Assembly: GCA_028275345.1 (NCBI GenBank)
Contig: JAPWUV010000005.1
Location: 1-64,000, forward strand
Length of the DNA: 64,000 nucleotides
Direction: 5' to 3'
From: a bacterium
Lineage (GTDB): Bacteria > Zhuqueibacterota > Zhuqueibacteria > Oleimicrobiales > Geothermoviventaceae
The notes under the pieces were generated by a model. The model searched no databases, was not told the origin of the DNA, and was given only the letters and a program-made list of their open reading frames with translations. Each line of letters opens with the position of its first letter. Position 1 is the stretch's first letter. The translations under genes were made by a program, and so were the position numbers. This document shows, one piece after another, positions 9,010 to 17,499 of the stretch.

Positions 9010-10054
9010 GGTTCAGCATCCCTTCCAGTATGGTCCGAAACTGTTTCCCCAGGGCGGCGGTCGTGCAATTCTGCAGGAAGGTTTCCCGTGCGCGTCGGGC
9101 CATCTCTCGCCTCAGCTCCGGCTGGCTCCGAAGCTCGCGGATGGCTTCCGCCAGGGCCTCTCCGCTTCCGGGCTGGCAGAGGTAGGCGTTCCAGCGGTGC
9201 TGAAGCAATTCCTGCACTGGCTGGTTGATGCGCGTGATCAGGGGTCGACCGGCGCCCAACGACTCCACAACTTTGTTCGTGAATACCCGTTCGGCTCGGG
9301 GATTGTCTCCAAAGAACCCGAGGCAGATGTGCGCCCGCGACATGTACTCGGCCAGCGACTCGTAGGGCACGCGATCCATGAATTCGATGTTGCCCAGACC
9401 AAGCTGCCGCGCATACCCCCTGTCGGCGTCGCTTGTGATGCCGCGGCCGATGATGCGGAACCTCACCCCCTCCGGTTCCAAGATCCGAGCCGCCTCCACG
9501 ATGAAACGGACGCCGTGGAACGGAGCATACTCGCCGTGAAAGTGGACCCAGAATCCGTCGTCCTCCTGACCATCCCGCGGGTAGATGACCTCTTCGTCCG
9601 CGCAGAGGAACACGCGGTGGAACTTGTCCTGGGGGACGTGGAACTTCCGGGCGTAGTCTCGGATGTGATCCTGCGTCTCCAGCACCACGCGATCGGCCAG
9701 CCGCAGGGAAATGTGGTCAAGCATCCAACTCGCCCAGGCAAGCGGCGAGCGCGGGGAGGCGAGCCGGCGGTCAAGGATCAACGTGTCGAATGTCGAGATG
9801 TACACGTCGAAGAGGATCGGCTTTCCGGTGAGCTTGAGAAAGGGCAGCAAGATCTGCCCGTAGAAGCCGACGACAATGGCATCCGCCGAGTGAGAAGCCG
9901 CGTACGCCCTCCGCAACAAGCCGGGATAATGAGCCAGACTGTGCCTGGGGGGCGCAAGGGCGGTCACGGAGATTCCAGCCTTCTCCAACCCTTTCCGCAC
10001 ATTCCGCGTGCGCGAGTATCCCGCTTCGCGGCCCGTAACGTACAGAACGCGCAT
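8993..10054 (-). CDS. GT4 family glycosyltransferase
   Basis: A 353-residue cytoplasmic glycosyltransferase of the GT-B type. The N-terminal domain begins MRVLYVTGREAGYSRTRNVR. The C-terminal donor domain contains RIIGRGITSDADRGYA, then EFMDRVPYESLAEYMSRAHICLGFFG and VFTNKVVESLGAGRPLI. The last stretch holds the region of the EX7E motif, with the first glutamate replaced by a shorter acidic context (NPRAERVFTNKVVE). It probably adds one sugar to the lipid-linked repeat unit. GGAG is four bases before the ATG and the upstream GT2 stops one base away, so they are co-transcribed. Confidence 0.8.
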   Translation of the reverse strand: MRVLYVTGREAGYSRTRNVRKGLEKAGISVTALAPPRHSLAHYPGLLRRAYAASHSADAIVVGFYGQILLPFLKLTGKPILFDVYISTFDTLILDRRLASPRSPLAWASWMLDHISLRLADRVVLETQDHIRDYARKFHVPQDKFHRVFLCADEEVIYPRDGQEDDGFWVHFHGEYAPFHGVRFIVEAARILEPEGVRFRIIGRGITSDADRGYARQLGLGNIEFMDRVPYESLAEYMSRAHICLGFFGDNPRAERVFTNKVVESLGAGRPLITRINQPVQELLQHRWNAYLCQPGSGEALAEAIRELRSQPELRREMARRARETFLQNCTTAALGKQFRTILEGMLNHGFDA

Positions 10055-10055
10055 C

Positions 10056-11066
10056 TCACTCCTGTATAGCTGCGCTTGACCGACCCCTTCGACTGATGTT
10101 CCGCTCCAAACCAGACGAGGGGAGCACCCCGTTCAGCTCCAGCCGCTTGAGGCGGTAGAGAGCGTCTTCGATCAATCGCCGGTTGGAACCGATGAGATCG
10201 GCGAGCAAACCGATCATCCCCACCTGAAAGCCGACGATTGTCAGGATGGCCGCGAGGATCAAGCTCTGGACATGCCCATCCCCCTGACCGATGGCGTAGT
10301 AGTACAGAAATCGGATCCCGAGGAGTACACCGGCTCCGAACAGCATCGCCCCGATCATGGCGAAGGTGCGGAGGGGCTCGTACATCGCGTAGATCCGGAA
10401 GATGGTGCTCACCGAACGCTTGATGTAATTCCAATTGCTCCGGAAGAGGCGGGACTCGCGGAGCTTCTCGTTCGTCGTCACCGGCACACTGGTCAGGGCG
10501 ATGTTCTTCTTGCCCGCCTGGATGATGGTCTCCAGGGTGTAGGTGAAGCGAGAAACCACGTTCATCCGCATCGCGGCTTCCCGGCTGAGGGCACGGAAAC
10601 CGCTGGTGGCATCCGGCACGCTGGTGTTGGAAACTTGTCTCACCACCCAACTTCCGAGCTTCTGGAGCTTCCTCTTCACGGGGGAGAAGTGGGGGACTCG
10701 GTCCACCTGCCGGTCACCGATCACCATGTCCGCCTTGCCCTCCAGGATGGGCCGGACCAGGCGAGCGATGTCGGCGCCATTGTACTGGTTATCGGCATCG
10801 GTGTTCACGATGATGTCCGCCCCCAGCCGGAGGGAGGCATCCAGGCCCGCCATGAAGGCTTCCGCGAGCCCTTTGTTGTTGGTGAGCCGCACAATGTGAT
10901 CCACCCCGTGCGCGCGGGCCACTTCCACCGTGCGGTCCGTGCTCCCGTCATCGATCACGAGCACCTCCACCTGGTCCACACCCGGAATCTCCCGCGGCAG
11001 ATGGGCCAGCGTGATGGGCAGAGTCTTCTCCTCATTGTAGCAGGGAATCTGAATGATCAGCTTCAC
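10056..11066 (-). CDS. GT2 glycosyltransferase, Dpm1-like with two C-terminal membrane helices
   Basis: A 336-residue protein. The GT-A domain has IQIPCYNEEKTLP, VLVIDDGSTDRT and the metal/nucleotide motif NTDADNQYNG (about residue 90), all intact. It ends with two hydrophobic segments (MIGAMLFGAGVLLGIRFLYY and an AAILTIVGFQVGMIGLLADL stretch). This is the layout of polyprenyl-phosphate glycosyltransferases that load mannose or glucose onto undecaprenyl phosphate on the cytoplasmic side. The product would be a donor for the three GT-C membrane transferases nearby. Its ATG overlaps the stop of the following upstream gene (ATGA), indicating translational coupling. Confidence 0.85.
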   Translation of the reverse strand: MKLIIQIPCYNEEKTLPITLAHLPREIPGVDQVEVLVIDDGSTDRTVEVARAHGVDHIVRLTNNKGLAEAFMAGLDASLRLGADIIVNTDADNQYNGADIARLVRPILEGKADMVIGDRQVDRVPHFSPVKRKLQKLGSWVVRQVSNTSVPDATSGFRALSREAAMRMNVVSRFTYTLETIIQAGKKNIALTSVPVTTNEKLRESRLFRSNWNYIKRSVSTIFRIYAMYEPLRTFAMIGAMLFGAGVLLGIRFLYYYAIGQGDGHVQSLILAAILTIVGFQVGMIGLLADLIGSNRRLIEDALYRLKRLELNGVLPSSGLERNISRRGRSSAAIQE

Positions 11067-12076
11067 GGCAACGTCCCATCGGCTTGTCCGATCAGCTTCT
11101 CAATGCTGTATTCGCGGATCTCGCGCGCGTGGGTGAAGATGATCATCTCCCCGAGGAGGCCGATCGAGATCATCTGGATCCCGATCACCAATAGCAGCAC
11201 GCCAAGGAGAAGCAGAGGCCGGCCGGCAATGGCCCCGAATCCGAACAGCCGATAGAAGAACAGATAGCCGGAAATCCCGAGCCCCGCCAGAGAGAAGATC
11301 GCCCCGAGGAACCCGAGGAAATGGAGTGGCTTCTTGGAGTAGCGGGTCAAGAAGATCACCGTGATGATGTCCAGAGCTCGCTGAAGGTATTCCTTTGGGT
11401 AGCGGGACTGGCGGAACCAGCCGGGCATCTGCTCAATCTGCTCCTCGGTCACCTTGAAGCCCTGGCGTTCGGCCATCACGGGGAGGAAGCTGTTGAGGTC
11501 TCCGTAGAATTGAATCGACTCCAGCACCTCGCGTCGTGCCGCGAAAACCCCGCTATTGATGTCGTGGAGCCGGATCCCAGTGAGCCGGCTCACCATCCAG
11601 TTGAAAGCCCGGGAAATCGTGCGATTGAGAAGGGAATCCCTGCGAGGGAAGCGCCACCCGATCACCATGTCGTAGCCGGACTCCAGCCGTTCCAGGAGGC
11701 GCCGGAGGTCCCGCGGGTTCGGCCTGACCCGAACCGTCTGGTAAATGATCAGCTCACCACGGGAGAGCTGCAGCGCAGCGGCAAGGGCCGCAGCTTCTCC
11801 GAAGCGAGCCCGCAGGCGGGCAGCGCGAGCCTGCGGCCAATCCGCGATCTCGACGGCCAGCCGGTCAAAGGTGCCGTCATGACTCCCATCGTCCACAAAC
11901 AGCACCTCGTAGGGCACCCCGAGCCCCTCCGCGAGGTGTCGCAATCCGGCGACCACTTCGCCGATCTCGCGGGCGCTGTCGCTGAGCACAACCACAATGG
12001 ACACCCGTGTCCTGGCCTCCCTTTTCAGGCTCTCCAGTTCCACGGGCTCGCGTTGCGTTTGCAACATCACGCTCAT
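11063..12076 (-). CDS. GT2-like membrane protein with lost DXD motif
   Basis: A 337-residue homologue of the two flanking Dpm1-like proteins, with the same GT-A domain and two C-terminal membrane helices. VLFVDDGSHDGTFDR is kept, but the first loop reads VVVLSDSAREI where the sisters have PxYNEE. The metal-binding stretch reads IIYQTVRVRPNPRDL (residues 110-124) where the downstream-coded sister has IIITMDGDLQNDP. The two aspartates are thus replaced by Thr and Arg. The frame is intact and the C-terminal half well kept, so it is not a pseudogene. It may be a non-catalytic partner subunit or may bind substrate differently. I start at the ATG at 12076, which has GAGG upstream. A GTG at 12133 would overlap the previous gene. 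Confidence 0.78.
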   Translation of the reverse strand: MSVMLQTQREPVELESLKREARTRVSIVVVLSDSAREIGEVVAGLRHLAEGLGVPYEVLFVDDGSHDGTFDRLAVEIADWPQARAARLRARFGEAAALAAALQLSRGELIIYQTVRVRPNPRDLRRLLERLESGYDMVIGWRFPRRDSLLNRTISRAFNWMVSRLTGIRLHDINSGVFAARREVLESIQFYGDLNSFLPVMAERQGFKVTEEQIEQMPGWFRQSRYPKEYLQRALDIITVIFLTRYSKKPLHFLGFLGAIFSLAGLGISGYLFFYRLFGFGAIAGRPLLLLGVLLLVIGIQMISIGLLGEMIIFTHAREIREYSIEKLIGQADGTLP

Positions 12077-12116
12077 GTTCCTCGACCTCAGTACCCCAAT
12101 CGACCCTTGCTCGACG

Positions 12117-13085
12117 CTACGCCCCAGCTCCACGACGGCTCACCACCCGGAAAGGCACCGACCGATCGCCAAGAGCCACAATCAGCTTGCCCACCAGCCC
12201 CAGCAAGATGAACTGCATCCCCGCGGCGAAAAGCAAGAAAACCAGACTTGCCAGGATATTCAGACCGGCGGCGTCCCCGGACTCCCGGACCAGCTTCGCG
12301 ATCATCACTCCTGCCGCCGCAGCTCCGCCTACCCCACACAGGACCGCCACCCTCCCGAAGAAGTGCAGAGGGTTCCGCTCGTACTTGAGGAGTAGGCTCA
12401 GCGTGAGCAAGTCCATGATCACCTTGTAGGTGCGCGTCATGTTGTATTTCGACTTGCCCGATACCCTGGGATGGTGACGAACCGGGACTTCGGCGATCCT
12501 GGCTTCCTCAATCCGCGAAAGGGCCGGGATGAAGCGGTGCAGCTCCCCGTAGAGCCGCATCCTGTCGATGATCTCCCTCCGATAGGCTTTCAGGGCGCAA
12601 CCCGTGTCGTGCAACTTCACGCCGGTAACGGAGCAGATCAGCCGGTTCGCCAGCCAGGAAGGAACCTTGCGGATGATGAGCTTGTCCTTTCGATGTCTAC
12701 GCCAGCCGCTCACCACGTCGTAGCCTTCATCCAGCTTCCGGAGCAGGAGGGGGATGTCGGCCGGATCATTCTGCAAATCCCCATCCATGGTGATGATGAT
12801 CCTCCCGCGCGCCACCTGGAATCCCGCAGCCAGGGCGGCCGACTGCCCGAAGTTCCGGCGCAACCGAACGACGCGCACGTGGGCATCCGCTGCTGCCACC
12901 TGTTCCAAGATCTCGGGCGATCTGTCCCGACTTCCATCGTCCACGAGGATGAGCTCCCAGGGTCGCCTGATCTGCTCCATCACCGCGGCCACCCGAGCGT
13001 GCAGCGGCCAGATGTTCCCTTCCTCGTTGTAGATCGGCACAACGATGGAAAGCTCGATCATTGTCGGCTCAGCGGTAGGCATCAT
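12117..13085 (-). CDS. GT2 glycosyltransferase, Dpm1/ArnC-like
   Basis: A protein of about 322 residues with complete Dpm1-type motifs: LSIVVPIYNEEGN, LILVDDGSRDRSPEIL, IIITMDGDLQNDP (DXD with the following Q) and CALKAYRREIIDRM. It has two C-terminal membrane helices like ArnC and GtrB. It probably transfers a sugar from a nucleotide donor to undecaprenyl phosphate. The start is not certain: ATGATG at 13085/13082 has GGATGGG a few bases upstream, and an ATG at 13061 lies directly before IELSIVVP. About 250 bases without a gene precede it, holding a 6-bp hairpin (13300-13318) without a T tail. Confidence 0.83.
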   Translation of the reverse strand: MMPTAEPTMIELSIVVPIYNEEGNIWPLHARVAAVMEQIRRPWELILVDDGSRDRSPEILEQVAAADAHVRVVRLRRNFGQSAALAAGFQVARGRIIITMDGDLQNDPADIPLLLRKLDEGYDVVSGWRRHRKDKLIIRKVPSWLANRLICSVTGVKLHDTGCALKAYRREIIDRMRLYGELHRFIPALSRIEEARIAEVPVRHHPRVSGKSKYNMTRTYKVIMDLLTLSLLLKYERNPLHFFGRVAVLCGVGGAAAAGVMIAKLVRESGDAAGLNILASLVFLLFAAGMQFILLGLVGKLIVALGDRSVPFRVVSRRGAGA

Positions 13086-13337
13086 TGTCCCATCCAGATA
13101 CAGCTGGCGACTTCCTACCCGTTCGGCATGGGCCAACGCAGCGGTTGGACCCGAGATGTGGCGCCTGCGCGGTTCCGGCATCTGCACATATCATGCCGCT
13201 TTCCCATCGAACGGCCGACCCGCGCAGCCATCCTTTCCCGGTCACTCACCCCGTCGGGTAAGGGAAGACGTTGCTAAGATGGTGCCAAACTGCGGGGAAC
13301 CGGCTCGTTCAAAGCCGGACCTGGCGGTCCGACTCCC

Positions 13338-14300
13338 TCACTGGGGAACCGCTGGTTTGGTTCGCCCGAGGCTAACAGCCCAGTGGACGGCTCCCCCGAG
13401 AAATGCAAGGAAGAGGGCCTGCAGGAAAAAAAGAAGGGAGATGGACAGCGCGCTCTCCGCCGGTACCCCCACTTGTCCCAGCAACACCACGAAACTCCCC
13501 TCTCGTACCCCCAATCCCGCTACGGAGATGGGAATTGCCGTGAGGATGGTGACGGCTGGCACCACGAACAAGAATGCGTCGATCGTGGCGCTGGCCCCCA
13601 CCGAAACCCCCAGCAGATACGCGACGAAGACGCCCAGAAACTGGTACACCACGCTGAGGGCGAAGACCAAGGCGATCCCTTCCCCACTGCGGAAGCTCAG
13701 CGAGAATGCCCTCCGCACATCCGCCACGATCCGAGCAAGGCGTTCGGCTCCGAGCTTCCGGAAGGCAGCCTCTGCAGGACTCAGGAAATGAGGCCAGGCC
13801 ACGGCAGCCAGGCAGCAGAGGAACACGCCGAAACTCAGCAATAGCGCCGGAGCAAAGCGCAGGGCCATCTCCCGGGAGGCAGGGAAGAAGTAGGCCCAAC
13901 CGGCGAGGAAGAACAGGGCGCTGAAGCCGATCGCCCGCGTGGTGACAAGCGTCGCCGCCGCGTCTGCCACCCTCGCGCCGAACTTCTGGAGACTGAGGGC
14001 TCGAATCACGTCGATACCCAAGGTGCTCGGCAATAGCGTCCCGTAGAAGTTCCCCACCAGGTGCGAGTACAACACGGCGCCGAGGCTCACCTCGCCGGAC
14101 ATCTGTCGGATGACGAGGCGCCACGTGACAACCATCAGGAACTGCTGCACGAACAGCGCGAGGAATGACAGCCCAAGGACGGGATAGCGAACCGCGCGCA
14201 GCACGCCCCACAGTTCAGGCCAATCGATCCGGGTTGCGACGAGCCACAGGATTAACCCGCTCAGAGCGATCTTCAGCAGCCACTTCAATCGCTGGGACAC
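13338..14300 (-). CDS. YbhN/AglD-like (UPF0104) integral membrane protein
   Basis: A 320-residue protein with about eight membrane segments. It shows the family signatures of the lysylphosphatidylglycerol synthetase TM region: HLVGNFYGTLLPSTLGIDVIRA, then AVTILTAIPISVAGLGVREGSFV in the second half. Family members (YbhN, AglD, MprF N-terminal domain) are linked to lipid or lipid-linked sugar flipping. Between GT2 and asparagine-synthetase-like genes it may move a polyprenyl-phosphate sugar to the periplasmic GT-C enzymes, which is an inference from context. It begins with GTG, eight bases after a GAGGGG. About 150 bases separate it from the upstream gene and hold only a GCCGGC-12-GCCGGC inverted repeat. 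Confidence 0.82.
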   Translation of the reverse strand: MSQRLKWLLKIALSGLILWLVATRIDWPELWGVLRAVRYPVLGLSFLALFVQQFLMVVTWRLVIRQMSGEVSLGAVLYSHLVGNFYGTLLPSTLGIDVIRALSLQKFGARVADAAATLVTTRAIGFSALFFLAGWAYFFPASREMALRFAPALLLSFGVFLCCLAAVAWPHFLSPAEAAFRKLGAERLARIVADVRRAFSLSFRSGEGIALVFALSVVYQFLGVFVAYLLGVSVGASATIDAFLFVVPAVTILTAIPISVAGLGVREGSFVVLLGQVGVPAESALSISLLFFLQALFLAFLGGAVHWAVSLGRTKPAVPQ

Positions 14301-14450
14301 CTCAACATCCCCTCTGCGGAACCTTCCCCTGCCGTGCCTTGTGGTTCGGGCGAAGCGCGCCGGTTCTCAGCTCCCCTGCCGGCACTCGTTTTTTCGCCGG
14401 CTCCCGGCAGCATCTGGACGATGAGCCCATCCTGACTTGCGCTTTGCCGG

Positions 14451-16229
14451 TCATTCCCAGCTCCTCAGCCAGAGCTCGAGAACGTACAAAGCCCAGATGC
14501 GGTGGGAATGATCGCGAGTGCCTTTTCTGTACTCTTCGAACATCTCCTCGAGGGCGGCGGGCCGGACAAGTCCCCAGCTCACGAGTCTCGGGTCCGCGAG
14601 CAGCATGCTGCGCACGGCCTCCGACAGCGGATTTGCCTCCCGAAGCCACTTCCGCATGGGGACGCTGTGCCCGAGCTTGTCCTTCCGGTGGACGATGGCG
14701 TCAGGAAGGATCCCCTCCATCGCCTTCTTCTGGATGAACTTCTGCTCCCTCGAGCTCGGGATCTTGAACTCCGCGGGGATTCGAGCGCAGAATTGGACAA
14801 GCTCCGGATCCAACAGGGGGCAGCGGGCCTGGATCCCGAATGCTCTCAGGAGGCTCAATCGCCTCAAGTAGAATTGGACCACCGTGAAGTAGTCGCCGAA
14901 CAAGGCTCGATCCAGCTCCTCGGGCCAGGGCAAGGACCGGTAGAGGTCGCGAAGCCATTCCAGGCGGTGGCTTTCGCCCGTTCTTTCCCATGCTTGCGGA
15001 GTGAGCAATTGCCGGAGCGAGTCTGAAGTGTAGTAAAGCCGCCAGCGATTGCTGTGAAACTGCCGCGGAAACTGCTGCCCCTGGACGAATCGCTTCAGTT
15101 TCACCCGAAAGCTCGCCTTCTTGTGGGATTCGGGGAGAAGACTGGCGAACCACACCACGGGCCGGCGAAACGGGGCCGGCACCCTCTCCCAAGCCCGCGC
15201 GGCACGATCGGCGAGGTATACCGGGTGGCCGGCAAAAAGCTCGTCGCCGCCATCCCCTGTGAGGAGCAGATCCACCTTGCCTTCGGCATGCCGTCCGAGC
15301 AGGTAGGTAGCTACCTCGATGCCCAGATCGGCCTGCGGCTCGTCCATGTGGCTCACCATCTCGGCAGCCTCGAGGGCGCGCTCCGGCGTGTATTCGACCT
15401 GCTCGTACACAGCGCCGTAGTGACGAGCGACCAGCGCGGCGTAATGCGACTCGTCGTAGGACTCCACCGCGCATCGGAATGAGAAGGCCCGCAGCGCATC
15501 CCGGTAGTAGCGACGGACGAAGGCCGTCACGGTGCTGGAATCCATGCCCCCGCTCACGGAGACGCCCAACGCGCGATCCTCCGCCACCCGAAGCCGAACA
15601 GCCCGATCCATCTGTTCCCGCAGAGCTTCGACCAACTCCTCCAGCCCTGCGGTCAGCTTTTCCCCGAAGTCCGGGCGCCAGTAGCACTCCTTCCGCGCCT
15701 CCTGGCCCCGTATGTGCAACGCATATCCGGGCGGGACCTTGCGGATTCCATCAATGAGCGTCTCTTCAGAGGGATTGTAGTTCAGCAGCAAGTAGGTAGT
15801 GAGACCCTTGAAGTTGAGCCCCTCAGGCAATGACGTACCGGCCGCGAGAGCACGAAGCGATGTGCCGAATTCAATCCGACCGTCTTCGCCGAGCCGGTAG
15901 TAAAGGGGCTCTACGCCCAAATGGTCCCGTACCAGGAGGAGCTCACCCGAAATCCGGTCGAGGATGGCTACCGCGAAGCTGCCGTTGAGTCCGGCGAAAA
16001 ACGCAAGCCCGTCCTTCCTGTAACCGTCCAGGACGCTCTTAGCTGGGGAGGCCCCGGACGCCCGAAATCCCCCTTCGCGGGGAAGCAGGTCGCCGATCAG
16101 AGCGAGATCGTAGCGCTCGTCGCTCGCCTCCTGGCAGATCAGCCATCGTTCGCCCGGCTCCACCGGCCGGAATTCCACGCGGAGATGTTTTCCTCCACTC
16201 TTCCCGTTCTCCACCGAACCGTGCATCAT
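14451..16229 (-). CDS. Asparagine-synthetase-like protein without the N-terminal cysteine
   Basis: About 592 residues. The C-terminal half is a complete ATP-pyrophosphatase domain (SVSGGMDSST, about residues 224-233; TGDGGDELFAGHP). The N-terminal half keeps glutaminase-fold stretches (GLNGSFAVAILD, LLLVRDHLGVEPLYY) but the protein begins MMHGSVENG instead of MCGI. It therefore lacks the Cys2 nucleophile needed to release ammonia from glutamine. It may use free ammonia or another amine, as beta-lactam synthetase-type relatives do not use glutamine hydrolysis either. An intact paralogue is at 20556-22442. The ATG at 16229 follows GGGAGG at 12 bases. A TTG at 16241 is possible but still gives no MCGI. 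Confidence 0.82.
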   Translation of the reverse strand: MMHGSVENGKSGGKHLRVEFRPVEPGERWLICQEASDERYDLALIGDLLPREGGFRASGASPAKSVLDGYRKDGLAFFAGLNGSFAVAILDRISGELLLVRDHLGVEPLYYRLGEDGRIEFGTSLRALAAGTSLPEGLNFKGLTTYLLLNYNPSEETLIDGIRKVPPGYALHIRGQEARKECYWRPDFGEKLTAGLEELVEALREQMDRAVRLRVAEDRALGVSVSGGMDSSTVTAFVRRYYRDALRAFSFRCAVESYDESHYAALVARHYGAVYEQVEYTPERALEAAEMVSHMDEPQADLGIEVATYLLGRHAEGKVDLLLTGDGGDELFAGHPVYLADRAARAWERVPAPFRRPVVWFASLLPESHKKASFRVKLKRFVQGQQFPRQFHSNRWRLYYTSDSLRQLLTPQAWERTGESHRLEWLRDLYRSLPWPEELDRALFGDYFTVVQFYLRRLSLLRAFGIQARCPLLDPELVQFCARIPAEFKIPSSREQKFIQKKAMEGILPDAIVHRKDKLGHSVPMRKWLREANPLSEAVRSMLLADPRLVSWGLVRPAALEEMFEEYRKGTRDHSHRIWALYVLELWLRSWE

Positions 16230-16313
16230 CGCGAGTCCCAACCTCCCGGTTTACCCTCGTTCGTCCATAGAGGCCCCGTCTTGCCCGGGAAAGGCGCCCC
16301 GCAGCCGGCGGTA

Positions 16314-17492
16314 TTAGACGCGACTTCGGCTCGCACGCGTGAACGCGTTTCGGAGGCGGATGCGGAGCACTTCCGCCACGGAAATGGAGCCCGCCCCGGG
16401 CAGCATCTGCAAGAAACACTCATCCACTCTCCAGAAGTGGCGAAGACCTTCTCGTCCCAGGTCCAACCAGGCCGCCGGCTGAGCTCCCCAATGCACTGCC
16501 CTGTAGCCTGCCCGCTGGATGAGCGGAAGGTGCCCGCGGTCCGCCACAAACCAGGGAAGACACAACTGATCCGCCGGCCCTCCGATCCGAGCTTGCAGGA
16601 CTCTACGGGCCTCCGTGAGCTCATCCAGGACAAGCCGGTTGTACTCCTCTGCCGCGTGCCAGCTGAAGGCAAGACGAGCCTCGCGGCATGCCCGTCCGTA
16701 CTCGTGACGCAGAATCCGCAGCCAACCGGGCTGGCTGAAGAAGCGCCTTCCTCCACCCCGCTGGACGGCCTCCCTGCATCGCTCCGTCAGCTGGGGCGCC
16801 ACTTTGAGCATGCGCCGGGCAGCAAGCAACGGTGCGGAAGCGAAGATCGGAGCCCCGAGGGCTCCTTCGGGGCCAACTTCCGCCACGAGCTCGCGAATCC
16901 TCAGCGGCAGGTGCGTGTTTGCAAATTCCCTGCCGAGAAGGTCCGGTGTGAGGAATCCCACCAGGACCGGCTCCGTCTCGACGAGCAGGTGACGATGCGT
17001 GTGCGACTGGAACTCGAGCACCCCTGAGGCGGCCATCTCTTCGATCTCCGGCCATGTACAGAGCCCCGTCTCCGCGAGACCTGTTCCTCCCGGAGCCTGC
17101 GCTTCGGAAGACCGATTCTCCCATTCCGGGACACAGCCGGTGACGACAAAGCTCGTCGCGACCAGACCGAACTCCCGCAATGCGGGGAAGGCAAACTTCC
17201 ACAGGGATTCCCGCGCGTCGTCGAACGTAAGAACGACGGCGCGCCGCGTGTCCACGGAGGGGTCCAGCAGCTCGTGCGCGCGCAAAGTCCGGTATCCGTT
17301 GCGCATGAGGAATTGCAGCTGCTCGCGGAAACGGCTCGGATCGACCGTGTGGAACACGAAGATGGCCGGCTGGGCATCCGGATCACGATCCCACCGCCTC
17401 AGACGTCGGAATAGCCCGCTCCGGGCCATCCATCGCAAGTCATCCAGGTTCTTGCGATAGATCCAGGCAAGGGAATAGCGCCAGCGTCGCAT
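16314..17492 (-). CDS. Polysaccharide deacetylase-like (NodB-fold) protein
   Basis: A 392-residue protein. Motif 1 of NodB-fold deacetylases is VVLTFDDARES (about residues 86-96). The metal-binding motif 2 is probably QSHTHRH (about residue 163). Between them sits an extra loop containing ENRSSEAQAPGG. No clear signal peptide is seen, and the N terminus is basic (MRRWRYSLAWIYRKN), so the protein may act in the cytoplasm or at the membrane face. After motif 2 the sequence diverges from ordinary chitin or peptidoglycan deacetylases. It could remove an N-acetyl group from a sugar of the repeat unit. It begins eight bases after the upstream GT4 stop with no strong ribosome site, suggesting coupling. 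Confidence 0.75.
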   Translation of the reverse strand: MRRWRYSLAWIYRKNLDDLRWMARSGLFRRLRRWDRDPDAQPAIFVFHTVDPSRFREQLQFLMRNGYRTLRAHELLDPSVDTRRAVVLTFDDARESLWKFAFPALREFGLVATSFVVTGCVPEWENRSSEAQAPGGTGLAETGLCTWPEIEEMAASGVLEFQSHTHRHLLVETEPVLVGFLTPDLLGREFANTHLPLRIRELVAEVGPEGALGAPIFASAPLLAARRMLKVAPQLTERCREAVQRGGGRRFFSQPGWLRILRHEYGRACREARLAFSWHAAEEYNRLVLDELTEARRVLQARIGGPADQLCLPWFVADRGHLPLIQRAGYRAVHWGAQPAAWLDLGREGLRHFWRVDECFLQMLPGAGSISVAEVLRIRLRNAFTRASRSRV

Positions 17493-17499
17493 GAGGAGC

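Noticed and set aside
8179-9228. Long open frame on the plus strand opposite the epimerase gene
   Set aside because: It mirrors real codons of the minus-strand gene in a GC-rich sequence and has no protein-family signature. The same holds for 21051-22499, 24036-25259, 28574-30070 and 45959-47179.
13300-13318. Hairpin CCGGCT-7-AGCCGG, considered as a terminator or tRNA T arm
   Set aside because: No T run follows on either strand, the loop does not start with TTC, and no acceptor or anticodon arms are near.
14370-14415. GCCGGC inverted repeat with an internal A run
   Set aside because: The A/T run lies in the loop and not after the stem, so it is not a terminator. It may be chance in GC-rich sequence.
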